From NCBI GenBank assembly GCA_017430945.1, contig JAFRMB010000033.1, forward strand, positions 19,494 through 83,493: a stretch of 64,000 bases of DNA. Reading direction: 5' to 3'. The stretch is from Clostridia bacterium. GTDB lineage: Bacteria; Bacillota_A; Clostridia; Christensenellales; Aristaeellaceae. Shown here piece by piece: positions 34,641 through 45,294 of this stretch. The notes under the pieces are model-generated. The model saw only the letters and a list, made by a program, of their open reading frames with translations, did not search any database and was not told the origin of the DNA. How positions within the stretch are numbered: position 1 is the stretch's first letter; every line of letters starts with the position of its first letter. The position numbers were made by a program, and so were the translations under genes.

Positions 34641-36140
34641 TCAGGCCCCTTTCTTTTCTTCCATGGCGTAGGAGAGGATCCGCTCCTCGGTGAACTCGTC
34701 CCGCATGAGCTGTCCGCTGATGCGGCCGTCGCGCATGACGATGATGCGGTCGGAGATGCCGATGATCTCAGGAAGCTCCGAGGAGATGACGATGACCGCC
34801 ATGCCCCGCTGTGCGCAGTCTGTGATGATGCGGTAGAATTCCGCCTTCGCGCCGACGTCGATGCCTTTCGTGGGTTCGTCCAGGATCAGTACCTCGGGGT
34901 CGGTACACAGCCAGCGCCCCAGGATGACCTTCTGCTGGTTGCCGCCGGAGAGCTGCGCGATCAGCTTGTCAAGTGAAGGCGTCTTGACGTCGAGCGCCTT
35001 GACCTGCTGGTCCGCGATCTTCTCTTCGCGGTCCGTCTGCACGAAGCCGATCTTGCTCAGCAGATTTTTGAGGATCGAAACCGTGATGTTGCCCCCCACG
35101 GAGATGTTCGGCAGTATGCCCTGGACCTTCCGGTCCTCGGGCACCATGGCCAGGCCGTAGGACAGTGCCTGAGAGGGCGACTTCGGCAGCGCCACTTTTC
35201 CGTTGACGGTCACCCGGCCGCTGTACACGGGATCCAGCCCGAACAGCGCCCGGCAGATCTCGGTGCGCCCTGCGCCCACCAGCCCCGCAAAACCAAGGAT
35301 CTCACCCTTGTGGGCTTCGAAGCTGATGTCGCTGACGTAGGGGGTGCATAGGCCCTCGACCTTGAGCACTGCCTCGCCAAAGGTCCTGTTGTGGGGCAGG
35401 TCGTTGAAGATGTCGCCCAGCGAGCGCCCCACCATCAGCCGGATCAGCTCCGCCTGGGTGGTCTCGGCAACGTCAAGCATCTTCACGAACCGGCCGTCCT
35501 TGAAGATGATGACCTTCTGGGCGATCAGCTCGATCTCGCTCATACGGTGGGATACGTAGAACACGATCTTGCCCTGGCTCTTCAGCTCCCGGATGATATT
35601 GAACAGGATGTCGATCTCATTGTCACTGAGGCTGGCCGTGGGCTCATCGAAGGCGATGATGTCGGAATCGCGATTGATGGCCTTCATGATCTCAACCATC
35701 TGCTGGTGGGCGATGCTCAGGTTGCTCACCTTGGTGTCCGGCGCGATGTTTAGTCCGAAGCGCCTCGCGATATCCGCCGTCCGCCGGTTCATGAGCTCGA
35801 AGTCCACCACGCCGTTCTTCTTGGGCCAGTCCCCAAGGAACACGTTTTCCGCCACCGTCATGTTCATGAGGATCTGTCGCTCCTGGTAGATGACGCTGAC
35901 GCCGTGGGCGATGGCCTGCTTGGGGGTCTGGAAATGGATGGGCTTGTCGTCGATCAGGTATTCGCCGAGGTCCGGTTGATAGTCGCCGTTCAGGATCTTT
36001 AAAAGTGTGGACTTCCCGGCACCATTCTCCCCTAGGAAAGCGTAGACGCAGCCGCTCTCCGCGCGAAAGCTGATGTCGTCAAGCGCCACCACGCCGGGGA
36101 AGAACTTGCTAATATTTCGAAACTCCAGGGATCTAGCCAC
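34641..36140 (-). CDS. Sugar ABC transporter double ATPase (RbsA/AraG type)
   Basis: GTG 36140 is the preferred start: GGGAGG lies eight bases upstream and the next residues align with the start of AraG (SLEFRNISKFFPGVVALDDI). The frame runs on into the operator region, which cannot be coding. The 499-residue protein contains two ABC domains: the first with GENGAGKST and the second with a degenerate Walker A (GAGRTE) but a full LSGGNQQKV signature, as usual for RbsA. Transcription starts near the operator at 36217-36230. Confidence 0.92.
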   Translation of the reverse strand: MARSLEFRNISKFFPGVVALDDISFRAESGCVYAFLGENGAGKSTLLKILNGDYQPDLGEYLIDDKPIHFQTPKQAIAHGVSVIYQERQILMNMTVAENVFLGDWPKKNGVVDFELMNRRTADIARRFGLNIAPDTKVSNLSIAHQQMVEIMKAINRDSDIIAFDEPTASLSDNEIDILFNIIRELKSQGKIVFYVSHRMSEIELIAQKVIIFKDGRFVKMLDVAETTQAELIRLMVGRSLGDIFNDLPHNRTFGEAVLKVEGLCTPYVSDISFEAHKGEILGFAGLVGAGRTEICRALFGLDPVYSGRVTVNGKVALPKSPSQALSYGLAMVPEDRKVQGILPNISVGGNITVSILKNLLSKIGFVQTDREEKIADQQVKALDVKTPSLDKLIAQLSGGNQQKVILGRWLCTDPEVLILDEPTKGIDVGAKAEFYRIITDCAQRGMAVIVISSELPEIIGISDRIIVMRDGRISGQLMRDEFTEERILSYAMEEKKGA

Positions 36141-36216
36141 CGAATCAGCCTCCCTCTGTCTGGAACTTCGGTGTGTTGGGACCGCCCTTTGGAGTGCGGG
36201 CGGCATCTGATTGAGT

Positions 36217-36267
36217 GTGTTCGTTAACACTATTCGGATTATACAACATATCCTGTCATCTTGTCAA
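36217..36267 (-). promoter_or_regulatory. Promoter and operator of the transporter operon
   Basis: On the minus strand a consensus TTGACA (36262-36267) and TATAAT (36238-36243) are 18 bases apart. Seven bases below the -10 is GTGTTAACGAACAC (36217-36230), an inverted repeat GTGTT-N4-AACAC. The identical sequence on the other strand lies in the divergent promoter at 36423-36436. The site covers the transcription start, so a bound regulator would repress. Confidence 0.8.
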
Positions 36268-36380
36268 CCCCCGTCTCGATTTTTTGTACAGTAATTGGAA
36301 TTTTAGAAGTTTGCTTCTCAACACTCAAAACATTTCACCTTGATTTTTGCCTGAAATCGAAAAATGAAGGCCTTACCCCC

Positions 36381-36436
36381 TTGAAAAAAGGGTGAGAAGC
36401 CGCTATAATAGTGTCAAATAGTGTGTTCGTTAACAC
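36381..36436 (+). promoter_or_regulatory. Promoter and operator of the oxidative sugar genes
   Basis: TTGAAA (36381-36386) and TATAAT (36404-36409) are 17 bases apart. GTGTTCGTTAACAC (36423-36436) is 13 bases downstream of the -10. It is the same 14-base word as at 36217-36230. The two sites are 206 bases apart, close to a whole number of DNA turns, which would allow looping by a dimer-of-dimers such as a LacI protein. Confidence 0.8.
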
Positions 36437-36462
36437 AATCCACTGAAAGGCTGGGAGAGAGT

Positions 36463-37260
36463 ATGAGTACAAACAAAAAGGCGTTGGTCACCGGCTCCAG
36501 TCATGGGATAGGTAAGGCGATCGCCATAGCATTGGCAAAAAGCGGATATGATGTGGGGATCAATTACTGCGGCAATCGTGAGGGTGCTGAGGACACGCTC
36601 AGGATCATCCGCGAGAACGGCGGTACCGCCGCGATCTTCCACGGGGATGTGGGTAACTACCGGTCGCTCGAGCAGATGTTCAGAAATTTCATCGATGAGT
36701 TCGGCACCATCGATCTGTTGGTGAACAACGCCGGCGTCAGCGAGTTTCATCCTATTCTGGAGACCACCGAGGCCGAGTGGGACCACATCACCGATATCGA
36801 TTGGAAGGGCACCTACTTCGGCACCCAGTTCGCCGCGAGGGAGATGGTCCGGGCGGGCCACGGCGGTGTCGTCATCAACATGGCGTCCAACCATGTCGAC
36901 GGATGCTTCCCAGAGGCCAACGTCTACGCGCCCAGTAAGGCGGCAGTGGACACATTCACTAAGAATGCGGCCATGGAGTTGGCGCCCCACGGCATCCGCG
37001 TGGTCGCCGTGGCTCCGGGCTACACAAACGTGTGGACGCTGGACAATCCGGTCCAGGCCGCCCGTGCGAGGATACCACTCAAGCGCTTCGCAGAGCCGGA
37101 GGAGATCGCGGAAATCATCGTGTTCCTGGCCTCGGACAAGTGCGCGTACATGACAGGCACCCGCGTGACGGTAGATGGCGGTGCGCTGCTGCCGGTGGTG
37201 CCGGAGAACGCGCTGGAGACCACGTCGATCCTGGACCCGGCCAAGAAAGACAAGCTGTGA
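36463..37260 (+). CDS. SDR-family sugar dehydrogenase
   Basis: Start ATG 36463 (GGGAGA site) follows the operator. The 265-residue protein is a classical short-chain dehydrogenase: coenzyme loop TGSSHGIG (10-17), NNAG, catalytic Ser and YAPSK, and the end DGGALL. It is most like glucose/galactose 1-dehydrogenase-type enzymes. With the lactonase and DgoD that follow, I infer oxidation of an aldose at C1 to the aldonolactone, using NAD(P). Confidence 0.88.
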   Translation: MSTNKKALVTGSSHGIGKAIAIALAKSGYDVGINYCGNREGAEDTLRIIRENGGTAAIFHGDVGNYRSLEQMFRNFIDEFGTIDLLVNNAGVSEFHPILETTEAEWDHITDIDWKGTYFGTQFAAREMVRAGHGGVVINMASNHVDGCFPEANVYAPSKAAVDTFTKNAAMELAPHGIRVVAVAPGYTNVWTLDNPVQAARARIPLKRFAEPEEIAEIIVFLASDKCAYMTGTRVTVDGGALLPVVPENALETTSILDPAKKDKL

Positions 37261-37269
37261 GGTGCCGCC

Positions 37270-38418
<1,149 letters not shown>

Positions 38419-38423
38419 GAGCA

Positions 38424-39293
38424 ATGATAAGGAGACTTGAACTGGCGCCCTGCGCGCTGGGCGAGAATGCGCTTTGGCATCGTGAGAGTGGTGAGTTCGT
38501 GTTCACGGACATCCTGAAGGGCACGCTGTGGGCAGTAAAGCCCGGAGACGGCGCGCCACGATTACTGGCCGAATGCCGGTATGAGACGGGTGCTTTCCTG
38601 TTCGACGGAGGCGGCGATGTGCTGCTTCTGACCTGTGCGGGCGTGTTCCGCTGCACATATGCCACGGGCTTCATCGAATACGATCATCCGTTATGGAGGG
38701 TGCCGATGCTGCCCACTGAGCGATTCAACGACGCCATATGCGACGCGGAGGGTCGCATCCTGGCGGGCACCAAAACGGATGCGAACACGCAAGGCAGTCT
38801 ATGGCTGCTCGAAGCCGGCCGGGAGCCCGTGCGATTGCTCCGGGGTCTGAAGATCTCCAACGGCATGGGGTTCAGCCCGGATGGCAGTACTCTGTACCAC
38901 ACCGATTCCGGAGACCGCACCATTTACAGATATGACTATGCGCCCGGCGTACAAAGCCTGACGGGCGGCGCGCCGCTTGTCACCCTGACCGGTGCGATCG
39001 GAGACGTGCCGGACGGTATGACCGTTGACAGGGAGGGAAACCTGTGGACGGCCTGCTGGGGCGGCGGCTGCGTGCGCGTGTTTGCGCCCGACGGTGCGCT
39101 GCTGGGCGAACACCCGATGCCTTCAACGCAGGTGAGCAGCGTATGCTTCGGCGGCGATGACCTGTCCGCGCTGATGGTGACCAGCGCCGCTATCGGTTCC
39201 TCCGATCCGAACGACGGAGGTATCTATCTTGCTGACGGCCTCTCGATGGCGGGCAGAGAGGAATTCCGTGCTGTGTGTCCCGTCACCTGTTGA
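38424..39293 (+). CDS. SMP-30/gluconolactonase-type lactonase
   Basis: Start ATG 38424 lies five bases after dgoD. The 289-residue protein is a six-bladed beta-propeller of the SMP-30 group: LGENALWHRESGEFVFTDI (the Glu metal ligand), NDAICDAEGRILAGT (Asn ligand), ISNGMGFSPDGSTLYHTDSG (Asn and Asp ligands) and PDGMTVDREGNLWTACWGGG. It should hydrolyse the aldonolactone made by the dehydrogenase to the acid used by DgoD. Confidence 0.88.
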   Translation: MIRRLELAPCALGENALWHRESGEFVFTDILKGTLWAVKPGDGAPRLLAECRYETGAFLFDGGGDVLLLTCAGVFRCTYATGFIEYDHPLWRVPMLPTERFNDAICDAEGRILAGTKTDANTQGSLWLLEAGREPVRLLRGLKISNGMGFSPDGSTLYHTDSGDRTIYRYDYAPGVQSLTGGAPLVTLTGAIGDVPDGMTVDREGNLWTACWGGGCVRVFAPDGALLGEHPMPSTQVSSVCFGGDDLSALMVTSAAIGSSDPNDGGIYLADGLSMAGREEFRAVCPVTC

Positions 39294-39337
39294 TATCATG
39301 GGCCGCATCTATCGATAATGACAATCCGAGGTAAGTT

Positions 39338-40414
39338 ATGGCAACGCAACCAACCATTCGGGATGTGGCGATCCTGGCCGGTGTCTCCATTGGGACCGTC
39401 GACCGCGTGCTGCACAACCGCGGCAAGGTCTCAAAGGCCAATTTGAAGGCAGTCCAAGGCGCCATTGAGGCGTTGAATTACCGACCAAGTCAGATCGCCC
39501 GCGCCCTTGTGACCCGTCGCAGCAATCTGACCATCGGCGTTTGCATCCCTTTCGTCGAGCGGGAATTCTGGGCAGAAGCGCGAAGCGGCGTGTATCAGGC
39601 GGCGGAAAAGCTAAAGCCGTTCGGCGTCGAGGTGGCCTTGAAGGAGGTCGGAAGCTACGACATCGATGCGCAGCTCACCGCCATCCGGGAACTCGTCGGT
39701 CAGGGCGTGAACGCCATCGTGCTCACGCCGGTCCAGGGCGGCATCACGACGCAGCTGGACGATATCATCCCCGATGATATCCCTTTTGCCACCGTCGTGG
39801 AGGACACCCCGCAGACCCGAAGGTTGTTCCACGTAGGCCCGGATGATTATGCCATGGGAAAGGTATTGGGTCGGCTGGCTTCGCTTTACTGTGGCGAGGC
39901 GATCCGGTGCGTCATATTCGCGCCCAACTACATATTCCAGGGCACCCAGTCCCGCATTCGGGGTTTTTGTGACTTCCTGAAAGCAGAAACGCCGGAGGCA
40001 CAGATCCTTGAGATCGCCCAAATGCCGCTGGAAAATGAAATGGCCGGTTACCAGACCATTTTTGATGAGACCCGTCAGCAGATCCAGGCGCACGGCGACC
40101 TCAATCTGGTATATGTCACCAACGGTCTTACACAATGGGCGGCGGCAGCTGTGAAAACCTGTCGCATGCAGGGCAGGATCGACGTGTTTGGCTTCGAACG
40201 GACGGAAATGACCCAACAGTATATGGACGAGGATATCATTCGGGCGACCGTATGCCAGCGTCCTTTTCAGCAGATGTATACGGCGGTCACGTATATGTAT
40301 GAGCATCTGCTGGGTCAGCGCACTTTTGAAACGCCGATCATCCCTGCTGAATGCAGGATTCTGATCAAAGAAAGCATGGCGTTGATGCGCACGGGAACAG
40401 CCATTGATGAATGA
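39338..40414 (+). CDS. LacI-family transcriptional regulator
   Basis: The 358-residue protein begins with a LacI DNA-binding head (TIRDVAILAGVSIGTVDRVL, hinge RPSQIARAL) and continues with a periplasmic-binding-protein-like effector domain (LTIGVCIPFVEREFWAEA). Ribosome site GAGGT. It lies 44 bases after the lactonase gene and is the likely ligand-controlled repressor acting at the two GTGTTCGTTAACAC sites near 36.2-36.4 kb. The effector is probably the imported sugar or its aldonate. Confidence 0.9.
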   Translation: MATQPTIRDVAILAGVSIGTVDRVLHNRGKVSKANLKAVQGAIEALNYRPSQIARALVTRRSNLTIGVCIPFVEREFWAEARSGVYQAAEKLKPFGVEVALKEVGSYDIDAQLTAIRELVGQGVNAIVLTPVQGGITTQLDDIIPDDIPFATVVEDTPQTRRLFHVGPDDYAMGKVLGRLASLYCGEAIRCVIFAPNYIFQGTQSRIRGFCDFLKAETPEAQILEIAQMPLENEMAGYQTIFDETRQQIQAHGDLNLVYVTNGLTQWAAAAVKTCRMQGRIDVFGFERTEMTQQYMDEDIIRATVCQRPFQQMYTAVTYMYEHLLGQRTFETPIIPAECRILIKESMALMRTGTAIDE

Positions 40415-40507
40415 CAGCATGACGGGATCGGTACCGACACAGCATTAGGCTTGCGTTTCCTCGTCAGAAAGCAGCACGGTCAGACATATTTCAACCAACC
40501 ATCCACG

Positions 40508-40536
40508 GGAAGTTGTAACGGCTTCCTGCGTTTTTT
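40508..40536 (+). terminator. Terminator after the LacI gene
   Basis: GGAAG (40508-40512) pairs with CTTCC (40522-40526) and is followed by TGCG and six T (40531-40536). The stem is short but the U-tract is good. Confidence 0.5.
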
Positions 40537-40550
40537 GAACCGCATACGTA

Positions 40551-40745
40551 TTATCCGAACGCCACGATTACTCTTTCGCACGACAGGATAACGCTTTGCG
40601 AGGTCCTTTTGACGTTTTGTTGTGAAGGACGTATAACAAACAAGGCTTCCCCGTGGCCATGTACCTCACAGGGAAGCCAAACACGTTTATCCGACTAAGG
40701 CGACAGGCGAATAGCCTCTTGCGCGAAGTGCCTGAATCAACAGAT
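40551..40745 (+). repeat. Dispersed repeat family G, copy B
   Basis: The block matches 19762-19960 along its whole length, starting TTATCCGAACGCCACGAT. It contains GGCTTCCC and GGGAAGCC facing each other about 25 bases apart. It lies between the LacI gene and the S41 peptidase and interrupts nothing. Confidence 0.75.
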
Positions 40746-40811
40746 GCATGGCGTGATCTGCTTCTTCATTATTCTGCAACTAAGCATGTCATCGCTTTCC
40801 GCTCAAGTCTG

Positions 40812-42629
40812 TCAGGCCGCGGGCGCCTCTATCCGCGAGAACCATTCGTTCATCATACTGTCCAGCATTGCGTCGTCATAATATGGGGAATAGTCGCCCG
40901 GGATCAGGCGCGGGAAATACGGATTCTGCCGGTCCGTCGTCTCGATTCGCTCGATGGGCAGATCGGGCACGGCGCCTGACTCCACCTCTTCGCCGTTTCC
41001 GTTCCTGAAATGCCATTGATAGCTGGACATGATGAACACGGGGCCGTCGGACAACGTCATCATTTGCACGATGCTGCTTCCGCCGCCGGTGGGCTCGCCG
41101 ATCACCGCTGCACCTTTTTCCTGCATCATAATGGGAAACAGATTGCCGCAGGAAAAGGCAAACCGGGTCGTCAGCACGCCGAGGTTGTAATCCCGGGCCA
41201 CTTCCCGATCCCTCTCATCAATGACGCCGTCCATGTTTCTGTCCACCCTGATGAATGCGTGCATGTGCTGCTTCGTCAGGGTGTTGTAGCCGTGAAAGTC
41301 CACATCCCCGGTGACCAGGCCGACGATCGCGCACATCAGATCCTGGCTCCCGCCGGCGTTGTCGGTCAGGTCAAAGATGATGTTTTGGATGTCGGGATCG
41401 GCGGCGGCTCTTTCAAGCCCCCTGCAGGTGATGCCCAGGGCGTCCATGGGCATTTTGCCCGCTCCGTCCTCCCAAGCGTGCCAGCCCGCTTCATCCGGCT
41501 CAAAGGCGTCGATGCGGATGATGGCGGTGCTGCCGCACACCCGATAGGTCTCATCTCCCCAAAGCTCCTGCCGGACCGTCTCAAGCGCAGACTTGCCGTA
41601 ATACTGGCTGAAACTCCTGTCAGCTGACGTTGATTCCATCATCATTTCAGACAGGCGCGCTGTGGCACCCCCATAGAGATCCTGCATCCCCATCAGGGTG
41701 TTGGGCGTCATGGCGACGGTATGTCCATCACTTAAGCCATAGCAGAACAGTTCGTACATGCCGGCCAGGTATTCGATATAATCGGCGGAGTGGAGCGCCC
41801 TGCGGATCTTCCCGCCCCGGCCATCGGGCAGATCGTCCAGCGCGGCATCGAGTCCCTTTTCCGAGATGGCTGTATCCAGAAGCGCCGGGCCGGGATGTCC
41901 ATAGAAGTAATCGACCAGGAAGCAGAGCTCTCCGTAGGCTTCGCTGATCTGATCCGCTTCGCGCTGTGCCTCTCCGTTGATCAGTGCCCGCAGTCTTTCG
42001 CCCTCGTAGTACCCCGGCGCAAAGGTATAGATGTTCTCCATGGACCCGGAGTACTTAAAGAGCCGTTCCCCGTTGTACGCGATCAGGTTCAAAGAGCCAT
42101 CCTCCAGCATGCATCCGAGGAGCGCCAGGGGCAGGTAGACATCGTCTTCGTCCGCGTACATGGCTATCCCATATCTGGCGAGATCAAAGGTGACCGGCGC
42201 CGGTCCATCCTCGTAAATGAGCTCAGTGACCTCCGTCCAGCTGCAATCGGAATCCTTGATGCCTGTCTTCTTTCGGATGTAAGGCAGCACAGGGGTCTGA
42301 AAACCCGCCCAGTCCTCTGCATACAGGGTCCCCGCAGATGGATTGGCGACCAGCGTTTTGCCGTTTGGATGGACGATGATCCAGGTTCCGTCCTCCTGCG
42401 GCTCAACGGCCACATCCAGTCCCTGATTCGCGGCCATATAGGCTTTGATCCCGATACAGGCGATGTGCGGCTTATCCGCATAAAACCGCAGGTCCAGGCT
42501 GCCGATCTGGCCGTCGTCATCCCAGAGAGGGGTCGGCTGTTCGGTATAAGGCTGCGCATCCTCCCCCAGGGCCGGGATGAGGCCAAGCATCAAGCCCAGA
42601 CAGAGGAACAACGAGACGAGCTTCTTCAT
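40812..42629 (-). CDS. Secreted S41-family peptidase with EF-hand-like insert
   Basis: The 605-residue protein has a signal peptide (MKKLVSLFLCLGLMLGLIPA) and an AGGAG ribosome site. The C-terminal 300 residues are an S41 (tail-specific protease/CtpA type) domain: IIFDLTDNAGGSQDLM, a serine segment FAFSCGNLFP, and GEPTGGGSS. An insert between these contains VDRNMDGVIDERD, which fits a calcium-binding EF-hand or dockerin loop (Asp at 1, 5, 9 and 12). The N-terminal half is unassigned and no PDZ domain is obvious. It should cleave peptides outside the membrane. Confidence 0.85.
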   Translation of the reverse strand: MKKLVSLFLCLGLMLGLIPALGEDAQPYTEQPTPLWDDDGQIGSLDLRFYADKPHIACIGIKAYMAANQGLDVAVEPQEDGTWIIVHPNGKTLVANPSAGTLYAEDWAGFQTPVLPYIRKKTGIKDSDCSWTEVTELIYEDGPAPVTFDLARYGIAMYADEDDVYLPLALLGCMLEDGSLNLIAYNGERLFKYSGSMENIYTFAPGYYEGERLRALINGEAQREADQISEAYGELCFLVDYFYGHPGPALLDTAISEKGLDAALDDLPDGRGGKIRRALHSADYIEYLAGMYELFCYGLSDGHTVAMTPNTLMGMQDLYGGATARLSEMMMESTSADRSFSQYYGKSALETVRQELWGDETYRVCGSTAIIRIDAFEPDEAGWHAWEDGAGKMPMDALGITCRGLERAAADPDIQNIIFDLTDNAGGSQDLMCAIVGLVTGDVDFHGYNTLTKQHMHAFIRVDRNMDGVIDERDREVARDYNLGVLTTRFAFSCGNLFPIMMQEKGAAVIGEPTGGGSSIVQMMTLSDGPVFIMSSYQWHFRNGNGEEVESGAVPDLPIERIETTDRQNPYFPRLIPGDYSPYYDDAMLDSMMNEWFSRIEAPAA

Positions 42630-42894
42630 GGGGCAAAGTACTCCTTTCTGATTTTGACGGATCCGCCGTCCGGGCCTGAGCCCTTATGATGTCCGGTGAA
42701 ACCTGTTGCGCGTTTCAAACCCTGTAAGCCAAAGAAAGCATTTCCAACCATGGGCGATGGCCGGCGGGGGAGGGAGCCTGTGCCTCGATCCTGCCGGGCG
42801 ATAAGGAATAATTCGACAACATGCGTCAAGAGTCCTTCTAATCCTATAAGTCGGGCGGTGGATCCCTGTTTGAAGATACCATGGGCTCACGCTG

Positions 42895-43078
42895 CGGGAC
42901 TTTTTTTATCTCAATCTACGACTCCCTGCCCGATGCCGGGTGGCGGATGAAGGAGATCGACCGGATGGATATGCCCGGCTTTTTGAAGGCTGGGGCATGG
43001 GACACAAGCCGGGCGAAGGGAAAGGCCGGATCCGGGGAATGGTATATCGACGGGGTATGGCCTGGGTCGAAGCCATAA
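42895..43078 (+). pseudogene. Possible phage tail-assembly-protein relic
   Basis: The frame ending at TAA 43076-43078 reads DAGWRMKEIDRMDMPGFLK and then WYIDGVWPGSKP. This looks like the end of the short proteins that follow tail-tube genes in Clostridial prophages (…EID.MD..GFL…YIDEVWP). There is no start codon with a ribosome site and the rest is missing. Another phage tail relic is at 47457. Confidence 0.35.
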
Positions 43079-43188
43079 GAGCGGACGATCGATAATGGGA
43101 AATGTCTTTCCTCATGGCTTTTCATGTGGTATACTAGGTGCAGGAACGGGAATCATGTGCCGCAGACATATGCGTGAGGAGGGAAAGC

Positions 43189-43884
43189 ATGCGTAAACGC
43201 AGATCCCACGGCTTATTGATCTTTACGCTCGTATGTGTCGTTTTGCTGGTGGGAGGGATCTTCCTGGCAACCAGGACCAGGACGGAAAGAGGTTACCCGG
43301 TTCGCGGCGATACATGGAAGCTTGTCGTGGGGACGATGCTTGCATCGTTCGGTGGTTTTGGGTTCATTGGCGGAATGATCATCGTCCTGAAGCACAGGCA
43401 GCGGTATGGCGCTGCTGTTCCGGGCCTGACAGATCCACACGAAGCGCTGATGAAGGGGCAGATCTCACAGGATCGCTACGATGCCATTCGAAAGAAAGGG
43501 ATCGTCTCCCTTGTGATCGTAACGGCACTTTCTGCGTGCATGTTGGCATTCTGGCTCAACACATTTTCCGTCGTTCTGGCGATACTGATGATCCTCGGCG
43601 GCATCGGAGCGCTTGTGCTGATCGGTAGCGGCAAAGGCGGTCTGTTTGCGCTGGCCGGTATTGCCGGCATCGTCGCCGGGATACTGGTCATAGCATCCTC
43701 CGATGTCGACACCGGCAAGCGATACGCCTATTTCATCAACGGCATAAAGATCGGCGAAGGCAACGGAGCAACCTCCAACGCATTGGGTGGACTTCTGGGC
43801 TCCGTCTTCCTGGTCGGGGGATTAATAGTGGGCGTCGCCTATGCGATCACCGCCATCTGCTCCCTGGCAACGAGAACTGCTTAA
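43189..43884 (+). CDS. Membrane protein with SHOCT-like segment
   Basis: Start ATG 43189 has GGAGGG upstream. The 231-residue protein has about five membrane helices and, between the second and third, a short motif EALMKGQISQDRYDAIRKKG that resembles SHOCT domains. A loop near the end reads YAYFINGIKIGEGNG. A partial copy of the SHOCT segment lies at 119-151. Function unknown. Confidence 0.75.
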   Translation: MRKRRSHGLLIFTLVCVVLLVGGIFLATRTRTERGYPVRGDTWKLVVGTMLASFGGFGFIGGMIIVLKHRQRYGAAVPGLTDPHEALMKGQISQDRYDAIRKKGIVSLVIVTALSACMLAFWLNTFSVVLAILMILGGIGALVLIGSGKGGLFALAGIAGIVAGILVIASSDVDTGKRYAYFINGIKIGEGNGATSNALGGLLGSVFLVGGLIVGVAYAITAICSLATRTA

Positions 43885-43950
43885 GAGCAAAGACAGGATC
43901 ACGTATCGGGCCTGAAACGCTTGAAACAGGAGAAAAGCTAAAGCGAAAGA

Positions 43951-45159
43951 GTGGTAACAGTGGAAAAAGCGTTGGAAAACAACCATTTGACCATCTGCCT
44001 GGAAGGACGCATCGATTCGAACAATGCACCTGCGGTGGAACGGGAGATCATGTTTGCGGTCAGGAACGCACCCGGTGCAAATGTCGTGCTGGATGCTGAG
44101 AAATTGGAGTATATTTCCTCCGCAGGTCTGCGCGTGCTCATGAAGCTGCGCAAACAGGCAGGGACGGCGCTCTCAGTCATGAACGCATCCCCGGAAGTGT
44201 ACGATGTTTTTGAGGTCACCGGCTTCACGGCGCTCTTTGATATTCGCAGGCGGCTGCGCCAGATCAGCATTGACGGGTGTGAGATGATCGGCCGGGGCGG
44301 TAATGGCGCGGTCTATCGGCTGGACCAGGAAACCATCCTGAAGCTGTACAATGAAGGCACCTCTCTGGAGAAGATCGCACTGGAAAAGAAATACGCAACT
44401 GCCGCCTTTACTGCCGGCCTTCCCTGTGCGATCGCCTATGATACCGTACGGTCCGGTGATCGGTACGGCATCGTGTTTGAGCTGCTGAATGCGGTCACGG
44501 TGGGCAGGGCTGTGGACCGGGATCCGGCTTTGATCCCGGAAATGGGCAGATCCATGGGTGCGCTGCTCAGGCAGCTTCACACAACCGAGATGCCATCCAG
44601 TGTGCTGCCAAAGATGACGGACAAAATGACCGCATGGATAGACTATCTGGAAGAGAAGTATATCGACCATGCGGATGCCGAATTGATGCGCTCCGTGTTG
44701 GCAGCGTTCCCCGAAAAAAACACGCTGGTGCACGCGGACTTTCACGAGGGAAATGTCATGCTCCAGGGGGATGAGCTGATCCTCATCGATCTGGATGACG
44801 TTTGCACCGGCAACCCGCTGTTTGACCTGGCCGCTCACTATTCGGCACACGTACTGGCAGCGAAGGCCGCGCCGGAGGGGATGCGGTATTCGATGGGGAT
44901 GGAACCGGAGACAGGGCTTGCCATGTATCGGCATACCGTACAGGCCTATCTGGGCACGGACGATGCGCAGCAATTGGCCGCCTATGAACGGAGCATGCAG
45001 CTGCTGACGCTGTTCTTCACACTGATCTATCTCGCCAAGGGAAAGGATTCCAAAAACCTGACGCCGGAGCGCGCACAGGGTGTGCTCACCCAGATCCTGC
45101 CGCAGTTCAGGCAGATGGCACCGATGATCCGCCGGGTGGTACAGGAGTTTCAGCGATGA
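43951..45159 (+). CDS. STAS domain fused to an aminoglycoside/choline-kinase-like kinase
   Basis: The 402-residue product probably starts at one of two GTG codons (43951 or 43960); the ribosome site is weak. Residues 1-105 are a STAS/anti-sigma-factor-antagonist domain (VVLDAEKLEYISSAGLRVLM, with Ser in the phosphorylation position). Residues 110-402 are an APH/choline-kinase-type fold: GRGGNGAVYRL nucleotide loop, catalytic HADFHEGN at about 261-268 and metal motif LIDLDD at about 278-283. The two domains in one chain suggest a regulatory or signalling kinase rather than a drug-resistance enzyme. Its substrate is unknown. Confidence 0.85.
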   Translation: MVTVEKALENNHLTICLEGRIDSNNAPAVEREIMFAVRNAPGANVVLDAEKLEYISSAGLRVLMKLRKQAGTALSVMNASPEVYDVFEVTGFTALFDIRRRLRQISIDGCEMIGRGGNGAVYRLDQETILKLYNEGTSLEKIALEKKYATAAFTAGLPCAIAYDTVRSGDRYGIVFELLNAVTVGRAVDRDPALIPEMGRSMGALLRQLHTTEMPSSVLPKMTDKMTAWIDYLEEKYIDHADAELMRSVLAAFPEKNTLVHADFHEGNVMLQGDELILIDLDDVCTGNPLFDLAAHYSAHVLAAKAAPEGMRYSMGMEPETGLAMYRHTVQAYLGTDDAQQLAAYERSMQLLTLFFTLIYLAKGKDSKNLTPERAQGVLTQILPQFRQMAPMIRRVVQEFQR

Positions 45160-45294
45160 CCGTCGCGAAGTCTTGATTTCTTCAGGTGTATCAGCATCGC
45201 ATCGCAGAGAGATCGGGGGCACGATCCACGGGTCGGGTCGGCATACGAAACCCTGGATCAGAGAACAGACATCACGATATGGAGAATACAGACA

